Assembly: GCF_036711975.1 (NCBI RefSeq)
Contig: NC_091972.1
Location: 8,623,001-8,687,000, forward strand
From: Onthophagus taurus
Lineage: Eukaryota > Arthropoda > Insecta > Coleoptera > Scarabaeidae
Length of the DNA stretch: 64,000 bases
Direction: 5' to 3'
Position 1 is the first letter of the stretch. The number at the start of each line of letters is the position of its first letter. A program made the translations under genes and the position numbers. Below, in pieces: positions 42,901 to 52,924 of this stretch. A model generated the notes under the pieces. That model saw only the letters and a program-made list of their open reading frames with translations, made no database searches and was not told where the DNA came from.

Positions 42901-44684
42901 AAAGTTTTTGTATACTGCAACATTACTAAAATATATTTTAATGCTTGATGGTACTCTCAAGTACCATGATCCCCCTGGAATGGCGGCTAAAATTGATTTC
43001 AAAGGCCTTTACTGAGTGTATTTTGATAGCGTTTTAATTCTGTCAATATTTTTGACTTCTTAGGACACAAAGGGTTAAGTGAAATTCACTGTAAGTAAGA
43101 ATATTATATGTAAAAAATACATACCATTTGATTCTAACACTTCAGAAGTCAATCTAATAGTAAATGGATAATCCTTTGGTAAAGTTGCATTTAATCCTTT
43201 TTCTGCTAAAGCTCCATGACCCATTTCTCTTCTTCCAATTGGTCCAACTCGACCTGTTTCTTTTGTAGCATATGGCGGAAACTCATAATGTAAGAAAAAA
43301 TTTTTTTCTTTAACACCGCTTAAAAATGAAACTTGAATATTTATGTATTTATTTAAAATTAACGAAAATAAATATTAAAAGAAAAAGTACCTTGTTAACA
43401 TTGATAGAGAGTCCATTTTTAAAGCGCTTTGATGTGAATCTAAGGTAACGGTACAAAAAACTTGCGTTTGTCCTCTTTGGAAAAGAGCACTTCCGTGAAG
43501 TGGTTTAAATAAGTCTACTTGGCAAGTTATGTTTCTTAAATCGGAAAGGCTGCGACCATCACATCGAATATTTTGTTCGAAAATTAACTCACGAAATTCA
43601 TGTTTAATTACATTATTTATTCCTTCATTGATTAATGATGATTCAACATCAGGGTAACTTGTTTTTATCTTTTCTGATACATCATTTCTAACATCGTTTA
43701 AAGCGTAATCTCTACTTAATTTATCATGTTTATAATTTTGAAAAATCTCTCTAATTCTAGTTTTTAACAATATTTCTAAAGCTTCAGTGATTTCCGCTGA
43801 TAAATTTGATGGCGTTTCAACATTTCTTTTGGGTTTACCAAATTTTTTTTGCATTTTTTCAATTGCATTCACAACCAGTACAGCTTCTTGAGTACCTTTT
43901 TTTATAGCTTTTGTAAATTCTGGTAAATGTACACAATTTGCTTGAGCTTCCAACATCACAACTAAATTATGTTTTGTTGCAGTAACAATTAAATTTAAAT
44001 CAGAAGATTGCATTTCCTTTCTAGTTGGATTTATTAGTAATTCATTATCGATTAAACCCACACGTACAGCGCCGACTGGACCATTCCAAGGTATATCGCT
44101 CAAACTTAAAGCTGCGGATGCTGCGTTTATTGAAATCACATCTGGGTTATTTACACTATCTACAGCCAACATATTACACATTAATTGTGTTTCAAAATTG
44201 TAATTTTCTGGGAAAAGTGGTCGTAAACTTCGATCGATTAATCTTGATGTTAGAATTTCGCGTTCTGTCGGACCTAATTCTCTACGAAAAAAATTTGTTG
44301 GTATTCTACCCGCTGCGGCGGATTTTTGTTTATAATCTACTACCAAAGGTAAAAAATTACTAGGAGTGGATTTCGTTTTTGAAACGGCCGTAACCATTAC
44401 GGAAGTGTCACCCAACGTAGCTACAGCACAACCATCAGCAAATCTTGCATACTTTCCAGAAGAAATCTTTAAATTAATACTAAAGGTAAAAAATAAATTA
44501 ATAAGTTTCTCTCCCTTTTTAAAAATTGTAATATTTAGTTAGTAAACATAACCTACCCATTAGAAAAAGCTACGTCCGTTTCACATTCATTAAATTCCGT
44601 GCTATACTTGCGTAGCTTACCATGGTGCTTAATTTTACTTAATTTTTTATTAATTAATTTTGAAAATCTTATTCTTGGTAACAT
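39961..44684 (-). CDS. PNPT1: Polyribonucleotide nucleotidyltransferase 1, mitochondrial
   Basis: Six exons: 44684-44557, 44479-43391, 43318-43125, 40900-40425, 40370-40137 and 40083-39961, in phase, 747 residues (human 783). It is a phosphorolytic 3'-5' exoribonuclease of the mitochondrion. The N-terminus is basic without acids ([16 protein letters not shown]), as a matrix leader. First RNase PH domain: [10 protein letters not shown] and [14 protein letters not shown] helical linker follows. Second RNase PH domain: [26 protein letters not shown] and the catalytic [11 protein letters not shown] domain: [17 protein letters not shown]. The S1 domain ([20 protein letters not shown]) ends [17 protein letters not shown]. 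Intron 3 is 2.2 kb and contains a broken piggyBac. Confidence 0.96.
40925..41065. repeat. Stray block of CTAG-rich pogo subterminal repeats
   Basis: TTAGTTCTAGGTCTTGTGTT occurs twice, followed by AACTAGAACTAACACTAGAC and GGATTTAGCCGTACATCTTT, the interior of the four pogo-type copies. No terminal repeats are attached. It lies in PNPT1 intron 3 immediately before the piggyBac remnant. Confidence 0.75.
41090..43074 (+). mobile_element. Broken piggyBac transposon
   Basis: Plus strand, in PNPT1 intron 3. Transposase pieces in order: acidic N-terminus ([11 protein letters not shown] near 41200); [19 protein letters not shown] and [14 protein letters not shown] at 41395-41550; DKLYKIRP near 41630; QLAVDES near 41690; then, after a 0.9 kb tandem array, the Cys-rich C-terminal finger [20 protein letters not shown] to the stop near 42830. 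The right end is GGACACAAAGGG followed by TTAA (43075-43078), as expected for this superfamily. The left terminus is not seen. It has several frameshifts and stops, and most of the catalytic core is missing. Inactive. Confidence 0.85.
41720..42620. repeat. 188-bp tandem array inside the piggyBac remnant
   Basis: GAGAAAGCTTTGAGCTTTAA recurs at about 41745, 41902, 42092, 42281 and, changed, 42468: about five copies, period about 188 bp with the first shorter. Each has AACACGGCTTCCAGGAATTT and CCAATCCAATCCAACAATTA. It takes the place of the transposase catalytic core. It shares the TTTGAGCTTTAATTT core and overall plan with the 179-bp array at 24.9 kb. Confidence 0.85.
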
Positions 44685-45039
44685 CTTTTTCTTTTTTGAA
44701 AGCACTATGCAGACTTAACCTCAAAAATATTAATTCTAACCTAAAATTTGAACTTTAAACAATATGGGTTGCCTATACCATTACTAATATTCATAAATAC
44801 AATGTATTATTTTACGATTACAATTGGTTTTTTATTCTTGCATTAATTATCTCATTTACTGCTTTAATTAATTATTCGCTGACTTGGTTCAACGTGACAA
44901 TTAACGGGAAGTTGAACGCTTGTAAACAAGCTACGAAGAAGCTAAATACAGCAACAAGAACGACATATAAACTATATTTTACCATATAACAATGAAAAAG
45001 AGGAGCCCTTGTCCTTAGACCATATAAATTATAGCATAG
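44685..45039. other. PNPT1 upstream region
   Basis: The promoter and 5' UTR of PNPT1 should be in the first few hundred bases. No specific site identified. Confidence 0.4.
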
Positions 45040-45200
45040 CCATATTAAATTGCCCTTCAGTTCGAACATAACCATTCAAGCAAAAGTTCTTGCTATAAAG
45101 TTGTGGAGCAGTTTAAACCTAGAAATTGGACAGAAAGGTGCATTCATAAACATTTACACAGACAGTCGGGCAATTCAGGTGTACATGTGTGACTCCGGAC
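45040..45200 (+). mobile_element. LINE RNase H fragment
   Basis: The plus strand encodes AKVLAIKLWSSLNLEI and KGAFINIYTDSRAIQ, the start of the RNase H domain of R1/I/Jockey-type LINEs (E-x-x-A-I and Y-T-D-S). Isolated and truncated on both sides. Confidence 0.65.
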
Positions 45201-45541
45201 TGATCAGAAAAAATAAGAAAATAGACAAAGCAGATAGCTGGGTGGTGATATACAGGCGTGTCAAATATCTCGACTAATAATTTTGGCTAATTTTGACCAA
45301 GCTCAGTCCTAGATCACTCCTAGATATTTAACCAGCTGAGTGAGATTTGGAGAAATTTCCCGTAAAGCAAAAGTCAATGACTAAATACAAGTTTCTTTGT
45401 TAATCGTGGCACATTTTTTGGTGATATTTGTTTGTTTGTATTGTTTTTTGTTTCGTTGCTATGGCAACCAACATTGTTATTTTTTGCATATTTTGATAGA
45501 GGATAAATCCCTCTACGCGACAAACATATCATATCGTATGG

Positions 45542-45880
45542 TTGAATAAGAAAAAACCGAGAAAAAATGCGTTCTCTGAAAATATTAAATCAGCAAATTA
45601 TAATCAAAGTAGACGCCGAAATAACGCCGTTGACAGCTTTAAATGTCAAAAAATTGACAGTATAAATATGACGCAATTAAGCAAACGACAAAGAATCCAA
45701 ATATTAATGATGTATGGGTACGGTGATAGAAAAAACGCACTCAAAATGAGGTTTGTACACTGTTCAAAAATATTGACCCGGATACACAAATCACACAATC
45801 CACAGTAACCAAAATATTAAAAAAATTCTTTAACACCGGACATGTTAAAAAGCTTCCAAAAAGTAGACGGCTAATGACGA
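45542..45880 (+). mobile_element. Tc1/mariner-like transposase N-terminal fragment
   Basis: MTQLSKRQRIQILMMYGYGD and later STVTKILKKFFNTGHVKKLP form the helix-turn-helix DNA-binding start common in insect Tc1/mariner-like transposases. A frame change divides the two parts. The catalytic domain is absent. Confidence 0.6.
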
Positions 45881-46059
45881 AACTACATTAAATGTGTATT
45901 ATTGTAGTACCCATACATTATTAATTATTCCTAATTGTTGAAACTGTCATGTTTTTGACATATAAAGACTTGTATTTGAAACATTTTTCTTTGAAACCAA
46001 AAATGGCGAAGTTATTGGCTATATTCCAGACAACTGCAAACCAACTGGACACACAGTCC

Positions 46060-46470
46060 TAACTCGATACTATCCTGCCGATAATACAGCATGTCTGGTT
46101 ACAAATTCTTAATACCTAGTGAACTCATATTCATTAAATACGGGGTCCCACAAGGGTCTGTACTAACAATAAGTCCGTTGCTGTTTTTGATTTATTAATG
46201 ACATGCCTAGCTGCCTGTCACAGAGCTCGGAGGTTGTACTTTATGTGGATGATATAGCTCTTGATCAGGCTGTGTCTAGCTCTACCTGAAGACTTCTATC
46301 TTGGTTTAAATTTAATAATCTTGCGGTGAACATGTCCAAGACTAAGTCATTGACGTTTGCTTTACGGGAAATTGCTTCAAATCCCAGTCAGCTGGTTAAA
46401 TATCTGAGAGTGATACTTGATTCCAAGCTAACGTGGGAGGCTTGGTCAGGAAGTTAAATAAGTGTATTTT
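46060..46470 (+). mobile_element. LINE reverse-transcriptase fragment (Jockey-like)
   Basis: In broken frames on the plus strand: KYGVPQGSVL near 46140, LYVDDIAL (the Y-x-D-D catalytic block) near 46235, FNNLAVNMSKTKSLTF near 46310 and VILDSKLTWE near 46410. Degraded, no 5' part. It may belong with the tail piece at 47876-48060, now split by the foldback element. Confidence 0.7.
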
Positions 46471-46654
46471 TGGAATTAGAAATCTGATATAGTACGGTTT
46501 GACCCTTTGATTGTCACTTATTAAGGATACTTCTACCCACAAGTGTCCTACGCCATTCTGTGTTGGGGTCACGCTGTCCAGGCTTTTGGAATGTAAAAGA
46601 AATGCCAAATTCCAAATTCTCTGGACTGAATATTTTAACTGTTCCGTGTGTATA

Positions 46655-47751
46655 CAGGGTGTATCTGAATGACTGCAACAAACTTCAAGGAGTGATTCTT
46701 TAGTGAATTTTAAGGGTACTTTGATATATGAACCATGGGCGACTTTGGCTCCCCTAAGGAGCTATACCCCTCCAAAAATAGCGGAAAATTTTGGTTTAAT
46801 TTCTTTTTCTCAAAAACCATAAACGCTAGGAAAATGAAATTTGGGGAATATGTTTAACTCATAATAGGGCACGTTTTGACCCTATTTGTACTTTCAATCT
46901 ACCCTTCTAAACTACTAAACGTAACCACCCCCGTTCAATTTATGCCTAGATTTTTTTTATGAAGATGATAAATACATTGGAAAATATTCAGTTAGATAAA
47001 ACTATTCTAAAACTTTTTTGTCTCTCTGATGTTCTTCTAAAAATTAATAATTTCTGAGAAAAAAAAATTAAGTAAACACTAACTGTTAAGCTGTAGGGTT
47101 GTTAATCGAAAGTTGGAATGAATTTTTAATGAAAAAATCTTAGTAGGCTTTGCAATCTTTGTCAGAAATATTTTTGACGTTTAAATATCAGTGGTTTTCT
47201 TACTTTATTATTGTTTTATTTAAAATTTTGAAACGTCAAGTGAACGACCGTAAATGCGATAGAACTTTATTCAAAAATTAATTTGAAAAACAATAATAAT
47301 AGTAAGAAAAGCTGACATTTAAACGTCAAAAATATTTCTGACAAAGATTGCAAAGCTTACTAAGATTTTTTCATTCAAAATTCTTTCCAACTTTTGATCG
47401 ACAACCCCGTTGTTTAACGGGCAGTGTTTGCTTTACTATTTTTTTTCTCAAAAATTAGTCGTTTTTGGAAAAATTTCAGAGAGACAAAAAAGTTTTAGAA
47501 TACTTTCATCTATCTATGTAAAATTTTTTTAATGTATTTATCATCTGCATAAAAAAAATTTTAGCAAAAATGTAAAGGGGGTGGTTACGTTTAGTAGTTT
47601 AGAAGGGTAGGTTGAAAGTACAAATAGGGTCAAAACGTGCCCTATTATGAGTTAAACAAATTCCCCAAATTTCATTTTCCTAGCGTTTACCCTTAAAATT
47701 CACTAAAGAATCAGCCCTTGAAGTTTGTTGCAGTCATTCAGATACATCCTG
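46655..47751. mobile_element. 1.1-kb foldback element with TA target site
   Basis: Ends read CAGGGTGTATCTGAATGACT and, inverted, CAGGATGTATCTGAATGACT, flanked by TA. The inverted repeat is not confined to the ends. The left half (to about 47232) and right half (from about 47276) mirror each other nearly throughout, with a loop of about 45 bases. The right arm lacks about 100 bp present in the left arm (about 46700-46800), so the arms are unequal. No coding. TA duplication and CAGGGTGT ends point to a mariner-derived MITE. Confidence 0.88.
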
Positions 47752-47875
47752 TATATTCTAGAATTTCTGCAATACATCAAAAAAAATCTAACCTCATATC
47801 GTAACGATACGAGGTTGATATCGTAAAGTGGGCGATAAACACAATTATCAAACTAGAAGTAATAACAATATTGAA

Positions 47876-48060
47876 ATAAATTTTACACGTACTGCGCGAG
47901 CTCGGAATGGTGGGCTGCCCGAGCGTGTCCGGGCCCTTGATGCAGTTTAAATCTAAAATAAGGCTCTACCTTGGATTTAAAAGTTTCTATGGCATTGATG
48001 AATACCTCAAAAATAATTTCAATGACTTGGAAGGCTTGCCGATGGCATTGCTATAATTGC
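47876..48060 (+). mobile_element. LINE C-terminal fragment
   Basis: The plus strand reads FTRTARARNGGLPERVR then, in another frame, KIRLYLGFKSFYGIDEYLKN and DLEGLPMALL to a stop, like the end of Jockey/R1-type ORF2. Identification is by general resemblance. It may be the 3' end of the LINE at 46060-46470. Confidence 0.5.
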
Positions 48061-48917
48061 ATCGTGCGTTTTTTTGTTGTAACATCTTCCAACTTTTATT
48101 TATTTTATCTAGTTTTTTATTTTTTGCTTGCTGTAGTCAGCTCCTATTAATTGCATTGTATTTTTACGAGGTTTTCCTTTTTCAACCTCACATATTTTCA
48201 TTACATATTATTTTGTTATAAGTTATAACATTACATTATACATAGTTTTTTTGTAACATTTGTACCTAAGTAGATAAATATTCGCATTACTTGTTTAAAT
48301 TGACTTTATATCACACCCTTAATTCATTTTTAATAACTCTTCCATCCAAATTGTTAATCGACGAATAAACCGCGTGGTCCCTCTAACCACCCTTTTCCCA
48401 TAAGGTATTAAATTCGCCGTTCGCATATTTAGGGAATAGAACCCTTGCGGATTCTTTTTTGTGGATATTTAAAAAAGAAACAACATAATGAAAAATTTCT
48501 ATATATTTTATTAGGAAAATAGTTATTCCCTGAACAAAATAAAAAGGATAGGGGGATTGTATGTGGTGATGTTGTAAAAGGAAGAGGGATTTTTATTTTA
48601 TTTTGGGTTTACCTATATAAATGAAAACGAATCCTACGATAGTATTTAAAAAAAAAAAGAGAGAAATACAAAATACAGGAAGTGTTTGAGAATAAATAGG
48701 CTTACAAACCGTATTACAGATATGGACCAAAACAATTTTTAAACATATGAAAAATACAACAAGTGTAAAACTTTGTCAACACCTCGGAAACCGTCAAACC
48801 TCTCATCTCTCTCTCTCATCATCATCGTTAAAAAATGCAATCCAATGAACAAAGACGTGTTGTTGTTGTTGTTGGCGGATTTAGATATAGTAATTTTTTT
48901 GTATGGAGGGTAGGGCC
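48061..48917. other. Intergenic, then CNBP 3' UTR
   Basis: No gene seen. The right-hand 300-400 bp (with CT-rich ATCTCTCTCTCTCATCATC near 48810) should be the CNBP 3' UTR. AATAAAA motifs on the minus strand near 48470-48600 could be poly(A) signals. Confidence 0.5.
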
Positions 48918-49346
48918 CTACTCTTGGTCGCAATCGCGCATGAAATGGCCCGTTTTCTGGCACCTGAAGCACTTGGTATTTTCCGGACAATTACGCGATA
49001 TGTGCCCCAACTTCTTGCAAGTACGACACGCTTGGCTGGAAACGCGATCATTTCCGCCACCAGATTCTGGGCAACTCCTAGCGATATGCCCAGGCTTATT
49101 GCACGTGTAACAGGACGGCACCTCCGGACTTTGCTTACAGTCCTTTGCAAAATGACCTTCGCCATTACAACGATAGCAACGTTCCGCTTCCTCCTTGCAA
49201 TCACGTGCAAAATGGCCCAAACGGTTACATTTGTAGCATTTTTCGCGACCACGACCGCTGAAACTATCACGGCCACCACCATCGCTGTTACATTCTCGAG
49301 CAAAATGACCTTGCCTATTACACTTGTAACACGTACTTGAACTCAT
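48918..49346 (-). CDS. CNBP: CCHC zinc-knuckle nucleic-acid-binding protein CNBP
   Basis: A single coding exon of 142 residues. It contains six CCHC knuckles (C-x2-C-x4-H-x4-C), for example [42 protein letters not shown] and [14 protein letters not shown]. This matches insect CNBP (six) rather than vertebrate (seven). The short RG-rich box [13 protein letters not shown] sits between knuckles 1 and 2, as in the family. CNBP binds G-rich single-stranded RNA/DNA and aids translation. The frame stays open upstream to 49427, but a splice acceptor (TTGTTACAG at 49367) lies just 5', so the Met at 49346 is the start and the upstream exon is 5' UTR. Confidence 0.95.
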   Translation of the reverse strand: MSSSTCYKCNRQGHFARECNSDGGGRDSFSGRGREKCYKCNRLGHFARDCKEEAERCYRCNGEGHFAKDCKQSPEVPSCYTCNKPGHIARSCPESGGGNDRVSSQACRTCKKLGHISRNCPENTKCFRCQKTGHFMRDCDQE

Positions 49347-51251
49347 CTTTATTTGTTGCTTTTTATCTGTAACAAAATTAAATGATTTATTTTGTGCTTT
49401 AAAAGCGCCATCTTTTAATACATACAAAAATTAATTATAACCTCAAATTAAAGCCCGCATTTTTAAAATGATGAAATTTTTGGATTTTACACGTTGTTTG
49501 CAAAAAATTATGCAATTTAGAGGTATGTTAAAGCTGAAAAATACCGTTTTATTTTTTTTGCGGTATTATGCACGCTTTCATTATGATGACGTCAACAAAA
49601 AACATGTTGACCAACTTTTAGTATTAAATTAAAACAAAGACAAATAAAAAGAATTATTTCGCTTTTACCTTAATAATTCGTTGTTAATAATTTCGTAAAA
49701 TTACGATTATCACGAACTTCGATCACGGCACGATATTGAAATCAAGAAATAAAATCATCCTATAAATATAATAAACGCGCGGGAGATATCGCGAGAGTAC
49801 AAAGATATACTTGGTATCCCACTCGGAAGAGAGGTGAATGACAAGATGTTGGGTTACACGTGGAAATGTAAAAGCAGGTCGACGACAAAAAATTAAAAAA
49901 AAAAAATCATGGAATAATTATAATTAAATCAAAAAACTTACTTTCCAATTGTACTCACGAAAAAAAATGAATCAAATAAAACACGTTTTTATAAAAATTA
50001 CTCAAAACCTCGTTGCTTAAATTATCACGTGGTATTACGACGGCGCGTTCTTCTCGAACGAAAATTTACAATGTCACGGCTCACGGCCCGTTGGTTGGTA
50101 CGAAGGCACAATGAAATGTATAAAAATGTAAAAGCCACGTTTAAAACTTACCTCGATATTAAACGCTCAAGTTGCACAAAATACAATAACATACGGATAC
50201 GTCACGACAGCCTCTTGGTCAGTTCTATTCAGACCCATTCAGATTTACAATTAACTCGCGTCAGATGCCCACTCGCTATTGTAAATAATACAACGAGATA
50301 GTGAGGGGAAACCGGTAGTTCTTGTTCGGTCAAATAGGCGTCTCGGATGTTTTGAGCTTCATTTGGATACGTCGCCTTTCCTTTTTAGAATTGAAGCGGG
50401 AAATTCAAATTCACTTCTTTTTATGATCAAATTAATCGCAGTTTTTATGTAATTAAACTATATTAGCTTATATTATAATACTCAGAAAAGAAAATTTGGT
50501 GATTAAAGATGTATTTTTGTTATTTGACAAGCTTTTATTATAATATAATTAAAATAGTTTGTCGTTGCTATGTAATGCGAGGTTATTAAAATTTGAAATT
50601 ATTGATATAAACCACTAAAATGATTTTAATTAATTTTTTTTGTTTAGAATTTAAAAAGTTATAAGAAACTTAAGATAGGGGTGGTGTATGAATTAATCAT
50701 GTTGAAATAATTAATTAAAAATAAATTAATCATATTTATTGGTACGACTGAATATTTTTGTAATAAATTATTATGTATATATTCTATATAATATCCAACC
50801 TAATACTTAAAAAGAGGGTTTAATCTTGTTTATAGGTATATCTATAAAAAAGTGTTTAATTTAATTTTTAGCAACAAATAAAAGGTGTAGTTGGTAGCAT
50901 TGAAAATTATTATCCAGCAATTTTACTTATATCTATCATCTTACAAAAAAATTTAAGTCAAAATGCTTTAATTTGGTATTATCTTTCAATAAATAAGGAA
51001 AACCATATATATTTATTAATAACACAAGTCCTCTATAACCTAATTCTGAAGTAAACAATAAAAACCTAAACATGTGTTTCAGTGCCGGTAACGCTTCGTA
51101 ACATTTCGAACGGTTTTTTCTAAGCTGATATAACGTAATATTTAATTTTAAGCTACAAATCTGATATATTGCAATATAAACTGTACGTTAAGGAATTAAC
51201 TCGAATAAATACTCGATTCAATTTGGTGTATTTTTGTGCCAAAAAAAAGAC
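49347..51251. other. CNBP 5' region and intergenic
   Basis: The CNBP 5' UTR intron and first exon, not located exactly, should lie in the left half. The 90-codon plus frame at 50029-50301 lies in a GC-richer stretch and is probably antisense to CNBP 5' UTR/promoter DNA rather than a gene. The right half is AT-rich with nothing recognised. Confidence 0.45.
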
Positions 51252-52103
51252 ATGAGGTTTCATGTAGGAGCTGTCAATCTGATCAACAGGATCGGTAAGG
51301 TTATTATTAATAGATGGCGTAATTGGTTAAATAAGAAATTTAAAATTTAAAAAAATTTGTTCAATTTATAGGAAAAGTAATGTCGAATTCGAAAAAATCA
51401 AGTCGTCCCTTTACTGTTATCGTTGAGGGAAATATTGGCAGCGGAAAAACAACATTTTTAAACCATTTTCAGCGAAATTCAAATATATTAGTTTTATCAG
51501 AACCGGTGGAAATGTGGAGAAATTGTGGGAAAGCTAATTTATTGGTACATATATTTAAATTTATCGTTCATTTTAATTTTTTGTATTTTTTAATAGGGTT
51601 TGTTATATGAAGATCCAAAACGTTGGTCGTTCACATTCCAATCATATGTTCTCCTAACAATGATTCAACAGCATTTTTTAAAGACAGAGAGGAGTATAAA
51701 GTTAATGGAAAGATCAATATACAGTGTGCGATATTGCTTTGTGGATAACATGCAAAGAGAAGGGCTCATGCCGGCACCTTCTGTTGCAGTATTGAATGAG
51801 CAGTTTAATTGGTTGCAAAGTAAACCGGAAGCAAAAGTTGATTTGGTGGTTTATCTTAGAACAAGCCCAGAAATTGTTTATGAACGAATGTTGCAAAGAA
51901 ATCGTGATGAGGAAAAAACTGTATCCATAGAATATCTAAAAAAATTACATGATGTTCATGAAAACTGGCTTTATTATAAAAACGCGTATAGTTGTCCTGC
52001 ACCTGTATTAGTTTTGGATGCTAATTTGGATAAGAAGACTATTGTGAAAGAGTACATTAAATCAGAAAAACTAATATTGAATAAGTTATCTATTTCTATT
52101 TAA
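51252..52103 (+). CDS. dnk: Deoxynucleoside kinase
   Basis: Three exons: 51252-51294, 51372-51544 and 51597-52103, 240 residues. It phosphorylates deoxynucleosides in the salvage pathway; insects have this single multisubstrate enzyme of the TK2/dCK family. P-loop GNIGSGKTT at 34-42, SEPVEMWRN, the ERS motif in LMERSIYSVRYCFVDN, and the LID region RNRDEEKTVSIEYL are all present. Exon 1 adds MRFHVGAVNLINRIG in frame. Without it translation would start at the Met in exon 2 (51380). The family's C-terminal tail is short here. Convergent with KAT14 (0.8 kb, with a pogo-type element between). Confidence 0.93.
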
Positions 52104-52327
52104 CTGAATTTTCTAGATCTGAAATGTATTTAATTTTGAATATTTTGCTATTATGTAATAATTGATAAACATTGATTAATACAATTTATTATTATAAAAC
52201 AGTTTATTTTCTTTTTGGTCAATATGGAGTTTCTTCACTAATTTTAAAAGAATGGTGTTTCTAGGATCTTTTAATTTATCAATAAGTAGTCAATTAAATG
52301 GTAATCAGAATTAATAAATTTTTAATA

Positions 52328-52847
52328 CGGTAAAACCTCGATATAACGGACTTTGGAGATAACACTCATAATATTTTTACATAATACTATTGATAATAAT
52401 TGAGAATAATTCTAGTTCTAGGGCCTGCTTCTGGGCCTCAGAACAAAAAAAAAGTAAAGTTACTTTAAACCCTTCGGTCGATCTTGGCAAGATATTTATA
52501 TAAAAAGTCGATTTTGCTCAAAAATTAGTGGACACCACTGCTTTAAATCGATTAAACGTCAAAATTGTTGATTTTCTAAAATTAACTCAATCATAACTCA
52601 AAAACTAAAAGCGATGGAGAAATATTTTTTATACATAAAACCTTAGTAATGGACCATAAAGACTAGATCTATAAAAAGATTGATCCCAATTATAACCGTT
52701 CTTTATTTAGTAGCTTTAAATCGACTAAACATCAACATTGTTGATTTTCGAAAATTAAAGCAAAAAAAAGGAAGGTTACTTTAAACCCTTCGGTCAATCT
52801 TGATCAAAAGTTAGTGGACACCATTGCGTTATATCGAGGTTTTACTG
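52328..52847. mobile_element. Pogo/Tigger-type element, copy 3
   Basis: 520 bp, with TA at 52326-52327 and 52848-52849. Ends are CGGTAAAACCTCGATATAAC at the left and, inverted, CAGTAAAACCTCGATATAAC at the right. The interior differs from the other copies: it has two direct copies of TTACTTTAAACCCTTCGGTC (52457 and 52771) and little CTAG repeat. No transposase. Confidence 0.85.
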
Positions 52848-52924
52848 TAATTTTATATATATTTTTTATTATTAATATAAACTTAATTTATTTAATGAAA
52901 AAATTATTTATAAAAAATAATAAA

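Noticed and set aside
48835-49340. Plus-strand and other-frame open frames over CNBP
   Set aside because: Shadows of the zinc-knuckle exon; the minus frame with six CCHC motifs explains the region.
50029-50301. 90-codon plus-strand frame upstream of CNBP
   Set aside because: It lies in the GC-richer promoter/5' UTR zone of CNBP on the other strand. No domain is seen.
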